Positions 45,655-54,096 of a stretch of 64,000 nucleotides of DNA are shown here, piece after piece. A model generated the notes under the pieces. The model ran no database searches. It was given only the letters and a program-made list of their open reading frames with translations, and was not told where the DNA came from. Each line of letters opens with the position of its first letter. The stretch's first letter is position 1. Source of the DNA: Candidatus Reconcilbacillus cellulovorans. Its GTDB lineage: Bacteria > Bacillota > Bacilli > Paenibacillales > Reconciliibacillaceae. The stretch is taken from NCBI GenBank assembly GCA_002507565.1, contig MOXJ01000001.1, positions 186,001 through 250,000 of the forward strand. Direction: 5' to 3'. A program made the position numbers and the translations under genes.

Positions 45655-46440
45655 CTACATCGCCTTGACCATGCCGCCGTCGACGTAAAACAGCGACCCC
45701 GTTACATAAGTATTCGCCGGCGACAGTAAAAAGGCGGCAAGACGCGCCAGCTCCTCGGGCTCCCCGTACCGGCCGAGCGGAATTTGCGCTTCGATCGCCG
45801 CGCGGACTTCCGCCACCGATTTTCCTTCCTCGCGCGCCTGGAGCCGGTCGAGCTCTTCCGTCCGGTCGGTCCGGATGCGCCCGGGGCAAATCGTGTTGAC
45901 GAGGATACCGTCTTTTCCCCATTCGATCGATAGCGTCTTCATCACGGCGGCGACCGCCGAACGCATCGCATTGGACAGCACCAGGCGCGGAATCGGCATT
46001 TTGACCGACGTCGATGCAACGGCGACGATCCGACCGCCGCCGTCGCGCATAAGCGGATAGACGCTCCGTGTCAACCGCACGACGCTCATCACGTTGATCC
46101 GAAAAGCCGCCTCCCACTCTTCGTCCGAGAGCGTCAGAAACGATCCGCCGGGCGGTCCTCCGGCGTTGCACACCAGAGCATCGATTCGTCCCCACCGCCG
46201 CGCCGCCTCGCCGACCAAGCCCTCGATATCGTCCCGGCGGCCGACGTCGGCGGCGACCGCCCAGGCGTCGACACCGTAGGTTTCGCGCAGACGGCGGGCC
46301 GTTTCATACACAGCCGCTTGGTTTCGGCCGCAAAGGCCGACGTCCGCCCCCTCCCGCGCCAGCGCTTCGGCGATCGCCCGTCCGATCCCCCGACTGGAGG
46401 CGGTTACCAAAGCCTTTCGGCCTTTTAAGCCCAGATCCAT
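45655..46440 (-). CDS. Atypical SDR lacking the catalytic Tyr/Lys
   Basis: A 261-residue SDR-fold protein. The cofactor motif is TASSRGIG instead of TGxxxGIG, and NAGGPPGG replaces the NNAG block. After the serine-rich strand VAVASTSVK, the place of YxxxK reads LVLSNAMRSAV, so the active-site Tyr and Lys are replaced. The C-terminal SPANTYVTGSLFYVDGG is conserved. This matches the beta-ketoacyl-reductase-like SDR subgroup known to lack the canonical tetrad. Function is unknown; a dehydrogenase call would overstate the evidence. Confidence 0.88.
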   Translation of the reverse strand: MDLGLKGRKALVTASSRGIGRAIAEALAREGADVGLCGRNQAAVYETARRLRETYGVDAWAVAADVGRRDDIEGLVGEAARRWGRIDALVCNAGGPPGGSFLTLSDEEWEAAFRINVMSVVRLTRSVYPLMRDGGGRIVAVASTSVKMPIPRLVLSNAMRSAVAAVMKTLSIEWGKDGILVNTICPGRIRTDRTEELDRLQAREEGKSVAEVRAAIEAQIPLGRYGEPEELARLAAFLLSPANTYVTGSLFYVDGGMVKAM

Positions 46441-46528
46441 GCGCGACGCTCCTTCCTTTCCCGAAAAGATTGGACGCGATTGACATTTCCACGCGCAGCG
46501 TCTAAGGTAAAAGACGGAGGGATGGACG

Positions 46529-47578
46529 TTGAGCCGGAAATTCGCTGTCTCGCTTGTCGCGACCTTCGCCGCAGCCGCCGTCGGCCATTACACGCACGCC
46601 GATGCAGCCGTCCGATTTGCGCTTGCCTGCATCGCCGTCTTGTTCGCCGCCGCGTTTCTCGGGCGCGCGACGGAAAGCGTCGCCGTCTATGCCGGCCAGC
46701 GCGTCGGCGGCTTTTTGAACGCGACGTTCGGCAATGCGGCCGAGCTGATCATCGCCTTGTTTCTCGTCAAAAGCGGATTCCATTCGGTCGTCAAAGCCAG
46801 CCTGACGGGGTCGGTCATCGGCAACCTGCTGCTCGTCCTCGGGCTGAGCGTATTGCTCGGCGGCCTCAGACACCGCGTGCAGCGATTTAACCCTGTCCTG
46901 GCCGGACATACCGTTTCGCTCATGATGCTCGCATTGCTTTGTCTGCTGTTGCCCGCATTTTTCGCCGACAGACTGGCCGCACGCGAACAGGCGGTGTTTA
47001 GTCTCGTCGTCGCCGCCGTCATGCTTGCGGCTTACGTCTGTTGGCTTTGGTTTTCAATGGTGACTCACCAGAAAGAATTAGAAGAACAAACGGAATCGGC
47101 CGATCACGGACACACGGCGCCCTGGTCCAAAACGCAATCCATCGTCTTCCTGCTCGCCGCGACCGGCATGATCGCGTTCATCAGCGAATGGCTCGTCAAC
47201 GCCCTGGAAACGTTCACCGAGCGTTTCGGCCTGTCCGAATTATTCGTCGGCGCCTTCCTGATCGCTATCGTCGGCAACGCAGCCGAACACAGCGCTGCGG
47301 TTTGGCTTGCCATGAAAAATAAGCTCGGCGCCGCCGTCGAAATCGCGATCGGCAGCTCGCTTCAGATCGCTCTTTTCGTCTCGCCCGTTCTCGTCTTCGC
47401 CAGCTTTCTGTTCGGCCGGCCGATGGACTTAATCTTTGATCCGGCCGAACTGACAGCGATCGGCGTCGCCGTCTTCATCGCGGCCTCGGTCGCGCGCGAC
47501 GGGCGAACCGACTGGTTCGAGGGAGTCCTGCTGCTTGCGCTGTACGTCGCACTTGGCACGGCCTTCTTCTTCCTGTAA
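46529..47578 (+). CDS. Calcium/proton antiporter (CaCA/CAX family)
   Basis: A 349-residue membrane protein with about 11 spans. The two CaCA repeats are visible: GGFLNATFGNAAELIIALF (residues about 60-78) and the second IAIVGNAAEHSAAVWLAMKNK, each with the GN..E signature of the ion site. The acidic loop between (about 190) carries HGHTAP. It likely exchanges Ca2+ or Na+ for H+. The start is TTG at 46529, 7 nt after GGAGGG. It is alone, divergent from the atypical SDR gene. Confidence 0.9.
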   Translation: MSRKFAVSLVATFAAAAVGHYTHADAAVRFALACIAVLFAAAFLGRATESVAVYAGQRVGGFLNATFGNAAELIIALFLVKSGFHSVVKASLTGSVIGNLLLVLGLSVLLGGLRHRVQRFNPVLAGHTVSLMMLALLCLLLPAFFADRLAAREQAVFSLVVAAVMLAAYVCWLWFSMVTHQKELEEQTESADHGHTAPWSKTQSIVFLLAATGMIAFISEWLVNALETFTERFGLSELFVGAFLIAIVGNAAEHSAAVWLAMKNKLGAAVEIAIGSSLQIALFVSPVLVFASFLFGRPMDLIFDPAELTAIGVAVFIAASVARDGRTDWFEGVLLLALYVALGTAFFFL

Positions 47579-47650
47579 GGCCGCAACAGGCGCGACAACC
47601 ACCATCTGCCGCCCGGCCGCCGACGAAAACGGGCGACGAAAATTTGCAGA

Positions 47651-47682
47651 ACAAAAAAGAGTAGACGGACCGTCCGCTACTC
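47651..47682. terminator. Terminator overlapping the ylaN stop (likely bidirectional)
   Basis: GAGTAG (47659-47664) pairs with CTACTC (47677-47682), with an inner GGAC/GTCC extension. On the minus strand six T residues follow (47658-47653). The ylaN stop codon lies within the stem. For the plus strand it could end antiporter transcription, with a weaker TTCTTT tract. Confidence 0.85.
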
Positions 47683-47979
47683 TTCTTTCGCCATGGCGTC
47701 CAGCGCCTCGTAAAGTTCCGCCAGTTTCCGCTCGAGCTGACTGAGGATCGCCTTGCCCTCCGATTCTTCGACGAGCCCCGACCGAATGGCGAAATCGACC
47801 GCCCGGGAAAACCCGTACATCTGCGTGTCCAGCACTTCCTCGTAAAGCGGACACCGGCGGTTCGTCAACGTCTCCATCTGCACCTGGATGAGCTTGACGA
47901 TTTTATCGGCGTCTTCATGCAGAATGCGTAACGCCCGCTGTTGCAGCGAAAGTATCGTCTCCGACGACGAAGTCACCAT
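47677..47979 (-). CDS. ylaN: YlaN family protein (DUF1507)
   Basis: A 100-residue helical protein: ALRILHEDADKIVKLIQVQMETLTNRRCPLYEEVLDTQMYGFSR (key CPLYEEVLDTQMYG), which is the YlaN signature. YlaN is essential under iron limitation in B. subtilis and S. aureus and has been reported to bind Fe(II) and to interact with Fur. ATG 47979 follows AAGGGGG. Here it is the last gene of a minus-strand run dgcP-ampS-HPr-like-ylaN. Confidence 0.93.
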   Translation of the reverse strand: MVTSSSETILSLQQRALRILHEDADKIVKLIQVQMETLTNRRCPLYEEVLDTQMYGFSRAVDFAIRSGLVEESEGKAILSQLERKLAELYEALDAMAKEE

Positions 47980-48120
47980 CCGAGTTCCCCCTTGCCGCCA
48001 GGCCCGTTCTCCGTCAGCCGCGGCGAGCGCCGTATAGCTTTATATTAGACGAAACGGACGCGACGCACAACCGCGGCCGGCGGTTTCGCCGACCGGACGC
48101 AGGGAACCGAGCCGCGGCGC

Positions 48121-48366
48121 CTATTCGACCACGCGGACGCGCAACCCGTGCTTTTCGAACACGGCCGCCATCGCCTGTTTCGCCTCGTCGGCGTCCGGAC
48201 CGTGGATGTGCAGGTCGTATGTCCCGGTGTCGAGAAGCGTCGTATAAAGCCCGAGAATGCTTTTGACATCGATGAACTTGTTCTCGTATTGCAATACGAT
48301 CGAAGACCGGAACCGGCTTGCGGTTCGGGCGATCTCGACGATCGCCTCGCTGCCCGAACTCGGCAT
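48121..48366 (-). CDS. Truncated HPr-like protein without the active-site histidine
   Basis: 81 residues. Aligned by eye to HPr: TASRF (15-19) corresponds to TASKF (25-29), DVKSILGL to NLKSIMGV, and GPDADEAKQAM to GADENDALNAL. Thus Ser36 equals the regulatory Ser46 and is kept, while the position of His15 is Gly5 and Arg17 is Glu7. The first beta strand of HPr is absent, and the upstream sequence does not encode it. It cannot transfer phosphate in the PTS but could still be a target of HPr kinase or another partner, like Crh. ATG 48366 follows GGGAGGGG. Confidence 0.82.
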   Translation of the reverse strand: MPSSGSEAIVEIARTASRFRSSIVLQYENKFIDVKSILGLYTTLLDTGTYDLHIHGPDADEAKQAMAAVFEKHGLRVRVVE

Positions 48367-48455
48367 CTTCGTCCCCTCCCGCCTTTTTTCCTCAGGAACT
48401 CCCCGATTTCCATCATATCGCATTCCGCGGCAACACCGCAAGCGGCGCGGCAAAA

Positions 48456-49571
48456 TCAGCGCAAATGTTCCGGATTGAGCCCTTCCAGAGCGGGATGGAC
48501 AAACCGCCCGTCCTTGCGGATAAGAACGCCGTCGAAATAAATTTCTCCGCCGCCGTACTCCGGCCGCTGGATGAGCACAAGATCCCAATGGATGGCGGAA
48601 CGATTGCCGTTGTCGGCCTCCTCGTACGCCTGGCCCGGCGTTAAATGAAGGCTACCGGAAATTTTTTCGTCGAAAAGAATATCTTTCATTGGATGCAAAA
48701 TATATGGATTGAGCCCTAGGCTGAATTCGCCGATGTAGCGCGCGCCTTCGTCCGTGTCGAGAATTTCGTTCAACCGCCGCGAATCGTTCGCGGTCGCCTC
48801 GACGATTTTGCCGTTTTCGAATCGGAATCGCACCTGCTCAAACGTCACGCCGTTATAGACACTCGGCACGTTGAACCGAATGACGCCGTTGACCGAGTCG
48901 CGCACGGGAGCCGTGAACACTTCGCCGTCGGGGATGTTGCGGTGTCCGCTGCATTTCTGGACGCCGATCCCGCGGATCGAAAATGTCAAATCGGTATCCG
49001 GCCCGACGATGCGTACCTCGTCCGTCCGCGACATCAACTCGTACAGCGGGTCCATCGCCTTGTCCATCCGCGCGTAGTCGAGGTTGCATACGTCGAAATA
49101 AAAATCCTCGAACGCATCAGTACTCATGTTGGCCAACTGGGCCATCGACGCATTCGGATAGCGCAGAACGACCCATTTGGTTTTTTTGACGCGCTGCTCG
49201 AGATGAACCGGTTTGCGGTAATAAAGATCGTAAATCCGCTGTTTCTCCGCCGGCACGTCGGCCAGTTCGTTGACGTTTTCGCCGGCTCGGACCGCGATGT
49301 ACGCCTGCATGTTTTCCATTCGCACCAGGTCCATTTTCGCCCACTGTTCAGCGTGTTCTTCCGACAGGCCGAACAACAGCGAACGCATGACGGACGGATC
49401 CGACAGCTGGACGAACGGCCTCCCCCCGCGGGCGTAGACTTCCTCGATAAGACATTTGACCAGCTCGCGTTCCGAGCCGATCATCTCGATCAGGACGTTT
49501 TCGCCCGATTGAACGTCGACAGAATAGCCGACAAGGTTTTGGGCCAATCTAACAAGTCTTGGGTCTCTCAT
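48456..49571 (-). CDS. ampS: M29 family aminopeptidase
   Basis: A 371-residue metallo-aminopeptidase of the AmpS/AmpT (M29) family. It shows VDVQSGENVLIEM, GGRPFVQLSDP, the metal-site region FSIRGIGVQKCSGHRNIPDGEVFTAPV (key HRNIPDGEVFTAPV), GARYIGEFSLGLNP and HWDLVLI. It removes N-terminal residues from peptides in the cytoplasm. Site AAGGAG before ATG. It follows dgcP by 42 bp. Confidence 0.95.
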   Translation of the reverse strand: MRDPRLVRLAQNLVGYSVDVQSGENVLIEMIGSERELVKCLIEEVYARGGRPFVQLSDPSVMRSLLFGLSEEHAEQWAKMDLVRMENMQAYIAVRAGENVNELADVPAEKQRIYDLYYRKPVHLEQRVKKTKWVVLRYPNASMAQLANMSTDAFEDFYFDVCNLDYARMDKAMDPLYELMSRTDEVRIVGPDTDLTFSIRGIGVQKCSGHRNIPDGEVFTAPVRDSVNGVIRFNVPSVYNGVTFEQVRFRFENGKIVEATANDSRRLNEILDTDEGARYIGEFSLGLNPYILHPMKDILFDEKISGSLHLTPGQAYEEADNGNRSAIHWDLVLIQRPEYGGGEIYFDGVLIRKDGRFVHPALEGLNPEHLR

Positions 49572-49613
49572 ATCTATTCTCCTTTCTTAGGTTATTTCTG
49601 TAATTTTTCGTCC

Positions 49614-51536
49614 TTATTTTGGAGGAAAATCCTCCAGACTGTCGACCAACGTTTTGTTTTTCCCTGACCCCTTGGCCCGATATAAAGCGGTGTCCGCCCG
49701 CTGAAACAGTGTATCGAGGGACGACTGTCCGCTTTCCCACGACCATTCGGCGACCCCGCAGGAAATGGTGACTTTCGGCCACGTTTCGGTTTCCACCGTT
49801 TTGCGAATCCTTTCCGCGATGCGAACGGCAGCGTCAAGGCGCACCTGCGGGAAATAAACAGCCAGCTCCTCGCCGCCCCAACGCACCGGAATGTCCGTAT
49901 CCCGAACGCTGGCGCGGATGATCCGGCTGATCTGGATGAGCACCCGATCGCCGACCTGATGGCCGTAGGTATCGTTGATGCGCTTGAAATCGTCGACGTC
50001 GATGAGAAGCAGCGCGCCGCAAAAATCTTTCCGGAACAAATGTTCGATCTGTTCGTCGAGGTAACGGCGGACGTACAACCCCGTCAAATGGTCGGTGATC
50101 GCCATCCGTCTCATTTCCGCGTGCAAAAACGCATTGGCCATCGCAAGCCCGATATGGCTGGATAACATCTGCAACAAACGGAAATTATCGTAAGAAAAAA
50201 AGTTTGGCCTGCGATGAGCGACCAAAATCGCGCCAAGCACTTCGTTGCCGGTCAAAATCGGCGACGCGATCAGCGAGCGGGCCCCCGTCTGTTCCATCAG
50301 CTCGGACGGCACTTGCGGGTTTTGCAGATAGTCCGAAACGATCAGCGGCTCTTTCGTCCGGAACACGATGCCGGAAAACCCGTAATCGACCGGATACGTG
50401 CTGTACAGTATGGACGGCAGGTTGGTCGCCTGCACGACCATGCGTTCTTTTTCCTTGTCGTATTCGACGATGCACGCGTATTCCGCGCCGAAAATGCGCA
50501 CCAATTCCTCCGTGGCGAGCCGGTAGACGTCGGACAACTTCAGGCTTCGGTTGAGCTGCTTCGTGATCTCGTTGATCAGCCGCAATTCGTGGATCAGCAT
50601 GTTGGACTGTTCGTACAGCCGGCCGTTCTCGAACGCGGCCCCCGCCATCTCGGCAAGCCGCGTAATCCAGACGACTTCATCCTTCGTCGGATCCTCCGGC
50701 ATGGTCAGTTTCACGACGCCGTATGTTCCCTGCCGACCTTGCAGCGGCGCCGCCACGAACACGCGGCCGTCGCCAGCGTCAGCCGGAGCGGTCCGCCATA
50801 CGAGCGTCGTTCCGTTCATGAACGCCTGGGCGCACGGATTGTCCGCCATGGTCTGCAAATCGAGCTGCCGAACCGGAAGTTCCGTTTCTCGTTCTTGCGA
50901 CATCCAAAGCTCCACGTCGAGGACGGGAAACAATTTGCGGAACCAGTCGAGCGTCTCGCCCAACACGGAGTCGACGTCGATCTTCGTCAAAAGCCGGGTC
51001 ACCGCCTCGAACAGTTGGATGCGTTTCTGCGCTTCCCGGCGTTCGGCCTCTTCCAATAAACACGCTTCCAGTGCAAACGCAAGCGGCCTGATCGCTTCGC
51101 GGACGACGTTCGCCTGATGCCGTCGTCCCGCGAACACGAGCACGACGGGATGTTCGAACAGCGGCTGATCCAGCGCAAGGGCAACAGCGAAGACGCCCTC
51201 TTCCTCGCCTTCCGCGTTTCCGTCCGCCGAAACGGCGACAAGATCCGGGACGTCCTCCTTCCGGTCCTTGCTATCGGAAATCGCCTTACTCGCCAAAGCG
51301 GCAAGCCGCGCTGGATCGGAGCCGATCCAATGAGCCGTGCGGGCGTCATCGTACGACCACGTCGCCAGCACTTCCCCTTCCGGCCCGATCAGCAACCAGC
51401 ATCCCGACAGGATAGGAAACCATCGGCGAAGGCGGGAACACCACACCTCGAACCCGACGGACGCCCTGTCGCTTTTCGTCCGGGAACGGCCGTGCCGCCG
51501 TCTTGGCTCGTCTCGTCCGCCTTCGGCTCTCCTCAC
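49614..51536 (-). CDS. dgcP: GAF-GGDEF diguanylate cyclase (DgcP-like)
   Basis: 640 residues. N-terminal region (about 25-160) of unknown sensor type, two GAF-like domains (about 170-320 and 325-470; LIHELRLINEITKQLNRSL marks the helix between), and a C-terminal GGDEF domain (about 475-635). The active-site loop is GGEEL (554-558), with the inhibitory c-di-GMP site RDTD (545-548) five residues upstream. B. subtilis DgcP (YtrP) has the same layout and lies beside rpsD, as here. GTG 51536 follows AAGGAGG with 8 nt. Confidence 0.92.
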   Translation of the reverse strand: MRRAEGGRDEPRRRHGRSRTKSDRASVGFEVWCSRLRRWFPILSGCWLLIGPEGEVLATWSYDDARTAHWIGSDPARLAALASKAISDSKDRKEDVPDLVAVSADGNAEGEEEGVFAVALALDQPLFEHPVVLVFAGRRHQANVVREAIRPLAFALEACLLEEAERREAQKRIQLFEAVTRLLTKIDVDSVLGETLDWFRKLFPVLDVELWMSQERETELPVRQLDLQTMADNPCAQAFMNGTTLVWRTAPADAGDGRVFVAAPLQGRQGTYGVVKLTMPEDPTKDEVVWITRLAEMAGAAFENGRLYEQSNMLIHELRLINEITKQLNRSLKLSDVYRLATEELVRIFGAEYACIVEYDKEKERMVVQATNLPSILYSTYPVDYGFSGIVFRTKEPLIVSDYLQNPQVPSELMEQTGARSLIASPILTGNEVLGAILVAHRRPNFFSYDNFRLLQMLSSHIGLAMANAFLHAEMRRMAITDHLTGLYVRRYLDEQIEHLFRKDFCGALLLIDVDDFKRINDTYGHQVGDRVLIQISRIIRASVRDTDIPVRWGGEELAVYFPQVRLDAAVRIAERIRKTVETETWPKVTISCGVAEWSWESGQSSLDTLFQRADTALYRAKGSGKNKTLVDSLEDFPPK

Positions 51537-51629
51537 TCCGAAAACCTCCTTCCTGCTGACGACAGGCCGTTTTCCGGCGCGACGGGCGACAGCGCGCGAA
51601 CGGCCCCTCCCGCTACGGATACGAAGTTA

Positions 51630-51658
51630 AATATACATGCTTTTCGAAGGCTTGACAA
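51630..51658 (-). promoter_or_regulatory. Promoter of dgcP
   Basis: Minus strand TTGTCA (51658-51653), 17-nt spacer, TATATT (51635-51630). The -35 lies on top of the rpsD -35 on the opposite strand. Confidence 0.72.
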
Positions 51659-51681
51659 CGGAAGAACCCCTCTCTTATAAT
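51652..51681 (+). promoter_or_regulatory. Promoter of rpsD
   Basis: TTGACA (51652-51657), 18-nt spacer, TATAAT (51676-51681), both perfect to the SigA consensus. Expected start near 51688, about 40 bp before the ATG. Confidence 0.9.
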
Positions 51682-51727
51682 ACATCGTTGTGCCGTCAAA
51701 TTCATCGAAAAAGGGGTTCACGGATAC

Positions 51728-52330
51728 ATGGCTCGTTACTTAGGTCCGAAATTCAAACTAAGTCGGCGGCTCGGCATCTCCCTGAGCGGAACAGGCAAGG
51801 AACTGCGTAAACGTCCTTATCCTCCGGGTCAGCACGGACCGGGCCAACGCCGCAAACTGAGCGGTTACGGCGCACAATTGCTGGAAAAGCAGAAGCTTCG
51901 GCATCTGTACGGACTGAGCGAGCGTCAGTTCCGCAACCTGTTCGACAAAGCGAGCAAAATGAAAGGGATTGTGGGAGAAAACTTCCTCCAGCTGTTGGAA
52001 AGCCGCTTGGACAATCTGGTGTACCGGCTCGGGTTCGCCAAAACGCGCGCGGCGGCGCGTCAGCTCGTCACGCACGGCCACGTCACTGTCAACGGCCGGA
52101 AGGTAGATATTCCGTCGTACCTGGTGTCGCCGGGTGACGTGATCGGTCTTCGCGAGCGCAGCCGCAACCTGCAAGTCGTGAAGGAAGCGCTCGAACAGCG
52201 CGGACGCCTGCCGGCTTATCTGGAATGGAACGATCAGACGATGGAAGGTAAATACGTCCGCTTGCCGGATCGTTCCGAGCTGACCGACCAGATCGACGAA
52301 AAGCAAGTCGTCGAATTTTACAGCCGCTAA
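51728..52330 (+). CDS. rpsD: 30S ribosomal protein S4
   Basis: 200 residues. N-terminal [38 protein letters not shown] (key [13 protein letters not shown]), and the S4 RNA-binding domain (about 90-155: [27 protein letters not shown]). It lacks the N-terminal zinc cysteines, so it is the zinc-free form. It nucleates 30S assembly. In B. subtilis S4 represses its own translation through the leader; the leader here is only about 40 nt. It is monocistronic with a downstream terminator. Confidence 0.97.
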   Translation: MARYLGPKFKLSRRLGISLSGTGKELRKRPYPPGQHGPGQRRKLSGYGAQLLEKQKLRHLYGLSERQFRNLFDKASKMKGIVGENFLQLLESRLDNLVYRLGFAKTRAAARQLVTHGHVTVNGRKVDIPSYLVSPGDVIGLRERSRNLQVVKEALEQRGRLPAYLEWNDQTMEGKYVRLPDRSELTDQIDEKQVVEFYSR

Positions 52331-52336
52331 AAGCGT

Positions 52337-52391
52337 GCGGACGCGTTTTTTCGGTTTCCGAATTCCCTCGCGTCCGCCGCTTCGTTTTTTT
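52337..52391 (+). terminator. Terminator after rpsD
   Basis: GCGGACGCG (52337-52345) pairs perfectly with CGCGTCCGC (52369-52377); an inner CGGTTTCCG hairpin fills the loop and TTTTTTT follows at 52385-52391. It stands between the convergent rpsD and cupin genes and could partly serve both. Confidence 0.7.
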
Positions 52392-52405
52392 CGGCACCGT
52401 TTCGT

Positions 52406-52726
52406 TCAACAGTGTCCGAGCAAGTCTTCCCGCACCGGCGCAAACGTGTCGAGCAGCACGCCCGCCGACAGCGCACGGACGCCGTGCGTCGCCCCGGAGG
52501 GGATGTACAGACTGTCGCCCTTACGGACGACGAGCGTGCGGCCGTCGACACGAAATTCAAATTCGCCTTCCAGTACATACGTCAGCTGTTCCTGTGGATG
52601 GGCGTGTTCGGCGCCGACCGCTCCTTCGGCGAACTCCACCACCATATTCATGACGCCGCGACCGACAGACAAAATTTTACGGCGGACGCCCGGACCGGCG
52701 TCCACCCATTCCCCGAGGTTTCCCAT
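52406..52726 (-). CDS. Cupin domain protein
   Basis: 106 residues, single conserved beta-barrel. Cupin motif 1: AEHAHPQEQLTYVLEGEFEF (His, His, Gln/Glu); motif 2: LYIPSGATHGV (His). The metal site H.H....E...G and the last His are present. Substrate unknown; such proteins are often small sugar or polyketide binding enzymes. It lies 42 bp downstream of tyrS on the same strand and may be co-transcribed with it. Confidence 0.88.
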   Translation of the reverse strand: MGNLGEWVDAGPGVRRKILSVGRGVMNMVVEFAEGAVGAEHAHPQEQLTYVLEGEFEFRVDGRTLVVRKGDSLYIPSGATHGVRALSAGVLLDTFAPVREDLLGHC

Positions 52727-52768
52727 CGCATCTGCCCTCCGTCTTCGGTCTTCACCGCCCGGGCGGCA

Positions 52769-54028
52769 TCAACTGAGCCGAACGCGGACGAACTTACGCC
52801 GACCGACTTGCACGACGTCGCCGTCTTGTAATTCGATGCAAGCAAATGGATCAGTCATTTTCACTTCGTTAATCCGCACGGCCCCCTGCATCGCGCTGCG
52901 GCGCGCCTCCGCCCCAGAAGAGACAAGCCCCAGTGCAAGCAACAGGCGGTCAAGCCGCATACGGCCGTTTTGAAGTTCCGATCGCAGAACGACCGTTTCT
53001 TCGACATCATCGGGGATCTCTCTCTTCTGAAACACGGCGACGAACCGGCGCTCCGCCTCTTCCGCCGCCTTCTCGCCGTGATACAGGCGGACGAGCGTTC
53101 GAGCAAGAAGCATTTTGGCGTCGCGCGGATGAAGTTCGCCGGCACTCAGCCGCCTGCGGAGCAAGTCGATCTCATCGGCAGGGATGTCGGTCGCCAGCTC
53201 CATATACTTCAGCATCAGGTCGTCGGAAACCGACATCGCCTTGCCGTAAATCTGATGCGGGTCCTCGTCGACACCAATATAATTGCCGAGACTTTTCGAC
53301 ATTTTCTGGACGCCGTCGAGCCCCTCGAGCAGCGGCATCATCACCGCGACCTGGGGAGGTTTGCCGTATGCCTGCTGCAACACGCGTCCCATCAGCAGGT
53401 TGAACTTCTGGTCGGTACCGCCGAGCTCGACGTCGCTCTCCAGCACGACGGAATCATAGCCTTGCATCAGCGGATAAAAAAATTCGACGAGGCTGATTGG
53501 TTGGTTATTCTGAAAACGATTGGAAAAATCATCGCGCTCCAGCAGCCGCGCCACCGTCACTTTTGCCGCCAACCGCAAAACGTCCTCGAACGACAGCCCG
53601 GCCAGCCATCGTGAATTAAAGACGATTTCCGTGCGACGCGGATCCAAAATTTTGAACACCTGCTTTTCATATGTAGCGGCGTTTCGCCGGACGTCGTCCT
53701 CGCTAAGCGGTTTCCGCGTTTCGGACTTACCCGTCGGATCACCGATCCGGCCGGTGAAATCACCGATCAGCAACAGGACGCGGTGGCCGAGCTGCTGAAA
53801 CTGGCGCAGCTTGTGAAGCACGACGGTATGCCCAATATGAATGTCCGGCGCCGTCGGATCAAGCCCCAGCTTGACGACGAGCGGACGGCCGGACGCGACC
53901 GATCCGGCGATCTTCTCCCGTAATTCCTCCTCGGGGACGATCTCGGCGACGCCTCGTCGGATGATGTCGAGCTGCCGCTCGACTTCCCTTCGGCCGGCTT
54001 CATCTAGTTTATCCCATGCTGCGGACAT
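52769..54028 (-). CDS. tyrS: Tyrosyl-tRNA synthetase (TyrZ-type)
   Basis: 419 residues. Class I motifs HIGH (64-67, in TAPDIHIGHTVV) and KMSKS (242-246), and a C-terminal S4 domain (about 352-419) for tRNA binding. The N-terminal signature (LGLDPTAPDIHIGHT) is the TyrZ branch, not the B. subtilis TyrS branch (FDPTADSLHIGH). The locus is nevertheless the tyrS locus beside rpsD. ATG 54028 follows GGGGGGAG. A SigA promoter begins transcription about 30 bp upstream, so there is no room for a T-box. Confidence 0.96.
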   Translation of the reverse strand: MSAAWDKLDEAGRREVERQLDIIRRGVAEIVPEEELREKIAGSVASGRPLVVKLGLDPTAPDIHIGHTVVLHKLRQFQQLGHRVLLLIGDFTGRIGDPTGKSETRKPLSEDDVRRNAATYEKQVFKILDPRRTEIVFNSRWLAGLSFEDVLRLAAKVTVARLLERDDFSNRFQNNQPISLVEFFYPLMQGYDSVVLESDVELGGTDQKFNLLMGRVLQQAYGKPPQVAVMMPLLEGLDGVQKMSKSLGNYIGVDEDPHQIYGKAMSVSDDLMLKYMELATDIPADEIDLLRRRLSAGELHPRDAKMLLARTLVRLYHGEKAAEEAERRFVAVFQKREIPDDVEETVVLRSELQNGRMRLDRLLLALGLVSSGAEARRSAMQGAVRINEVKMTDPFACIELQDGDVVQVGRRKFVRVRLS

Positions 54029-54066
54029 TGCGGCGCTCCCCCCGCACGAATGAACATCGAAGGGCC

Positions 54067-54096
54067 ATTATAACATATTTTTCGGCTAGCTGTCAA
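54067..54096 (-). promoter_or_regulatory. Promoter of tyrS
   Basis: Minus strand TTGACA (54096-54091), 18-nt spacer, TATAAT (54072-54067). Both hexamers are perfect to consensus. Start near 54060 leaves a leader of about 30 nt. Confidence 0.88.

Noticed and set aside
51664-51719. 7-bp inverted repeat GAACCCC / GGGGTTC around the rpsD leader as an S4 autoregulatory structure
   Set aside because: The first arm lies between -35 and -10, outside the mRNA, and 7 bp is short; likely chance.
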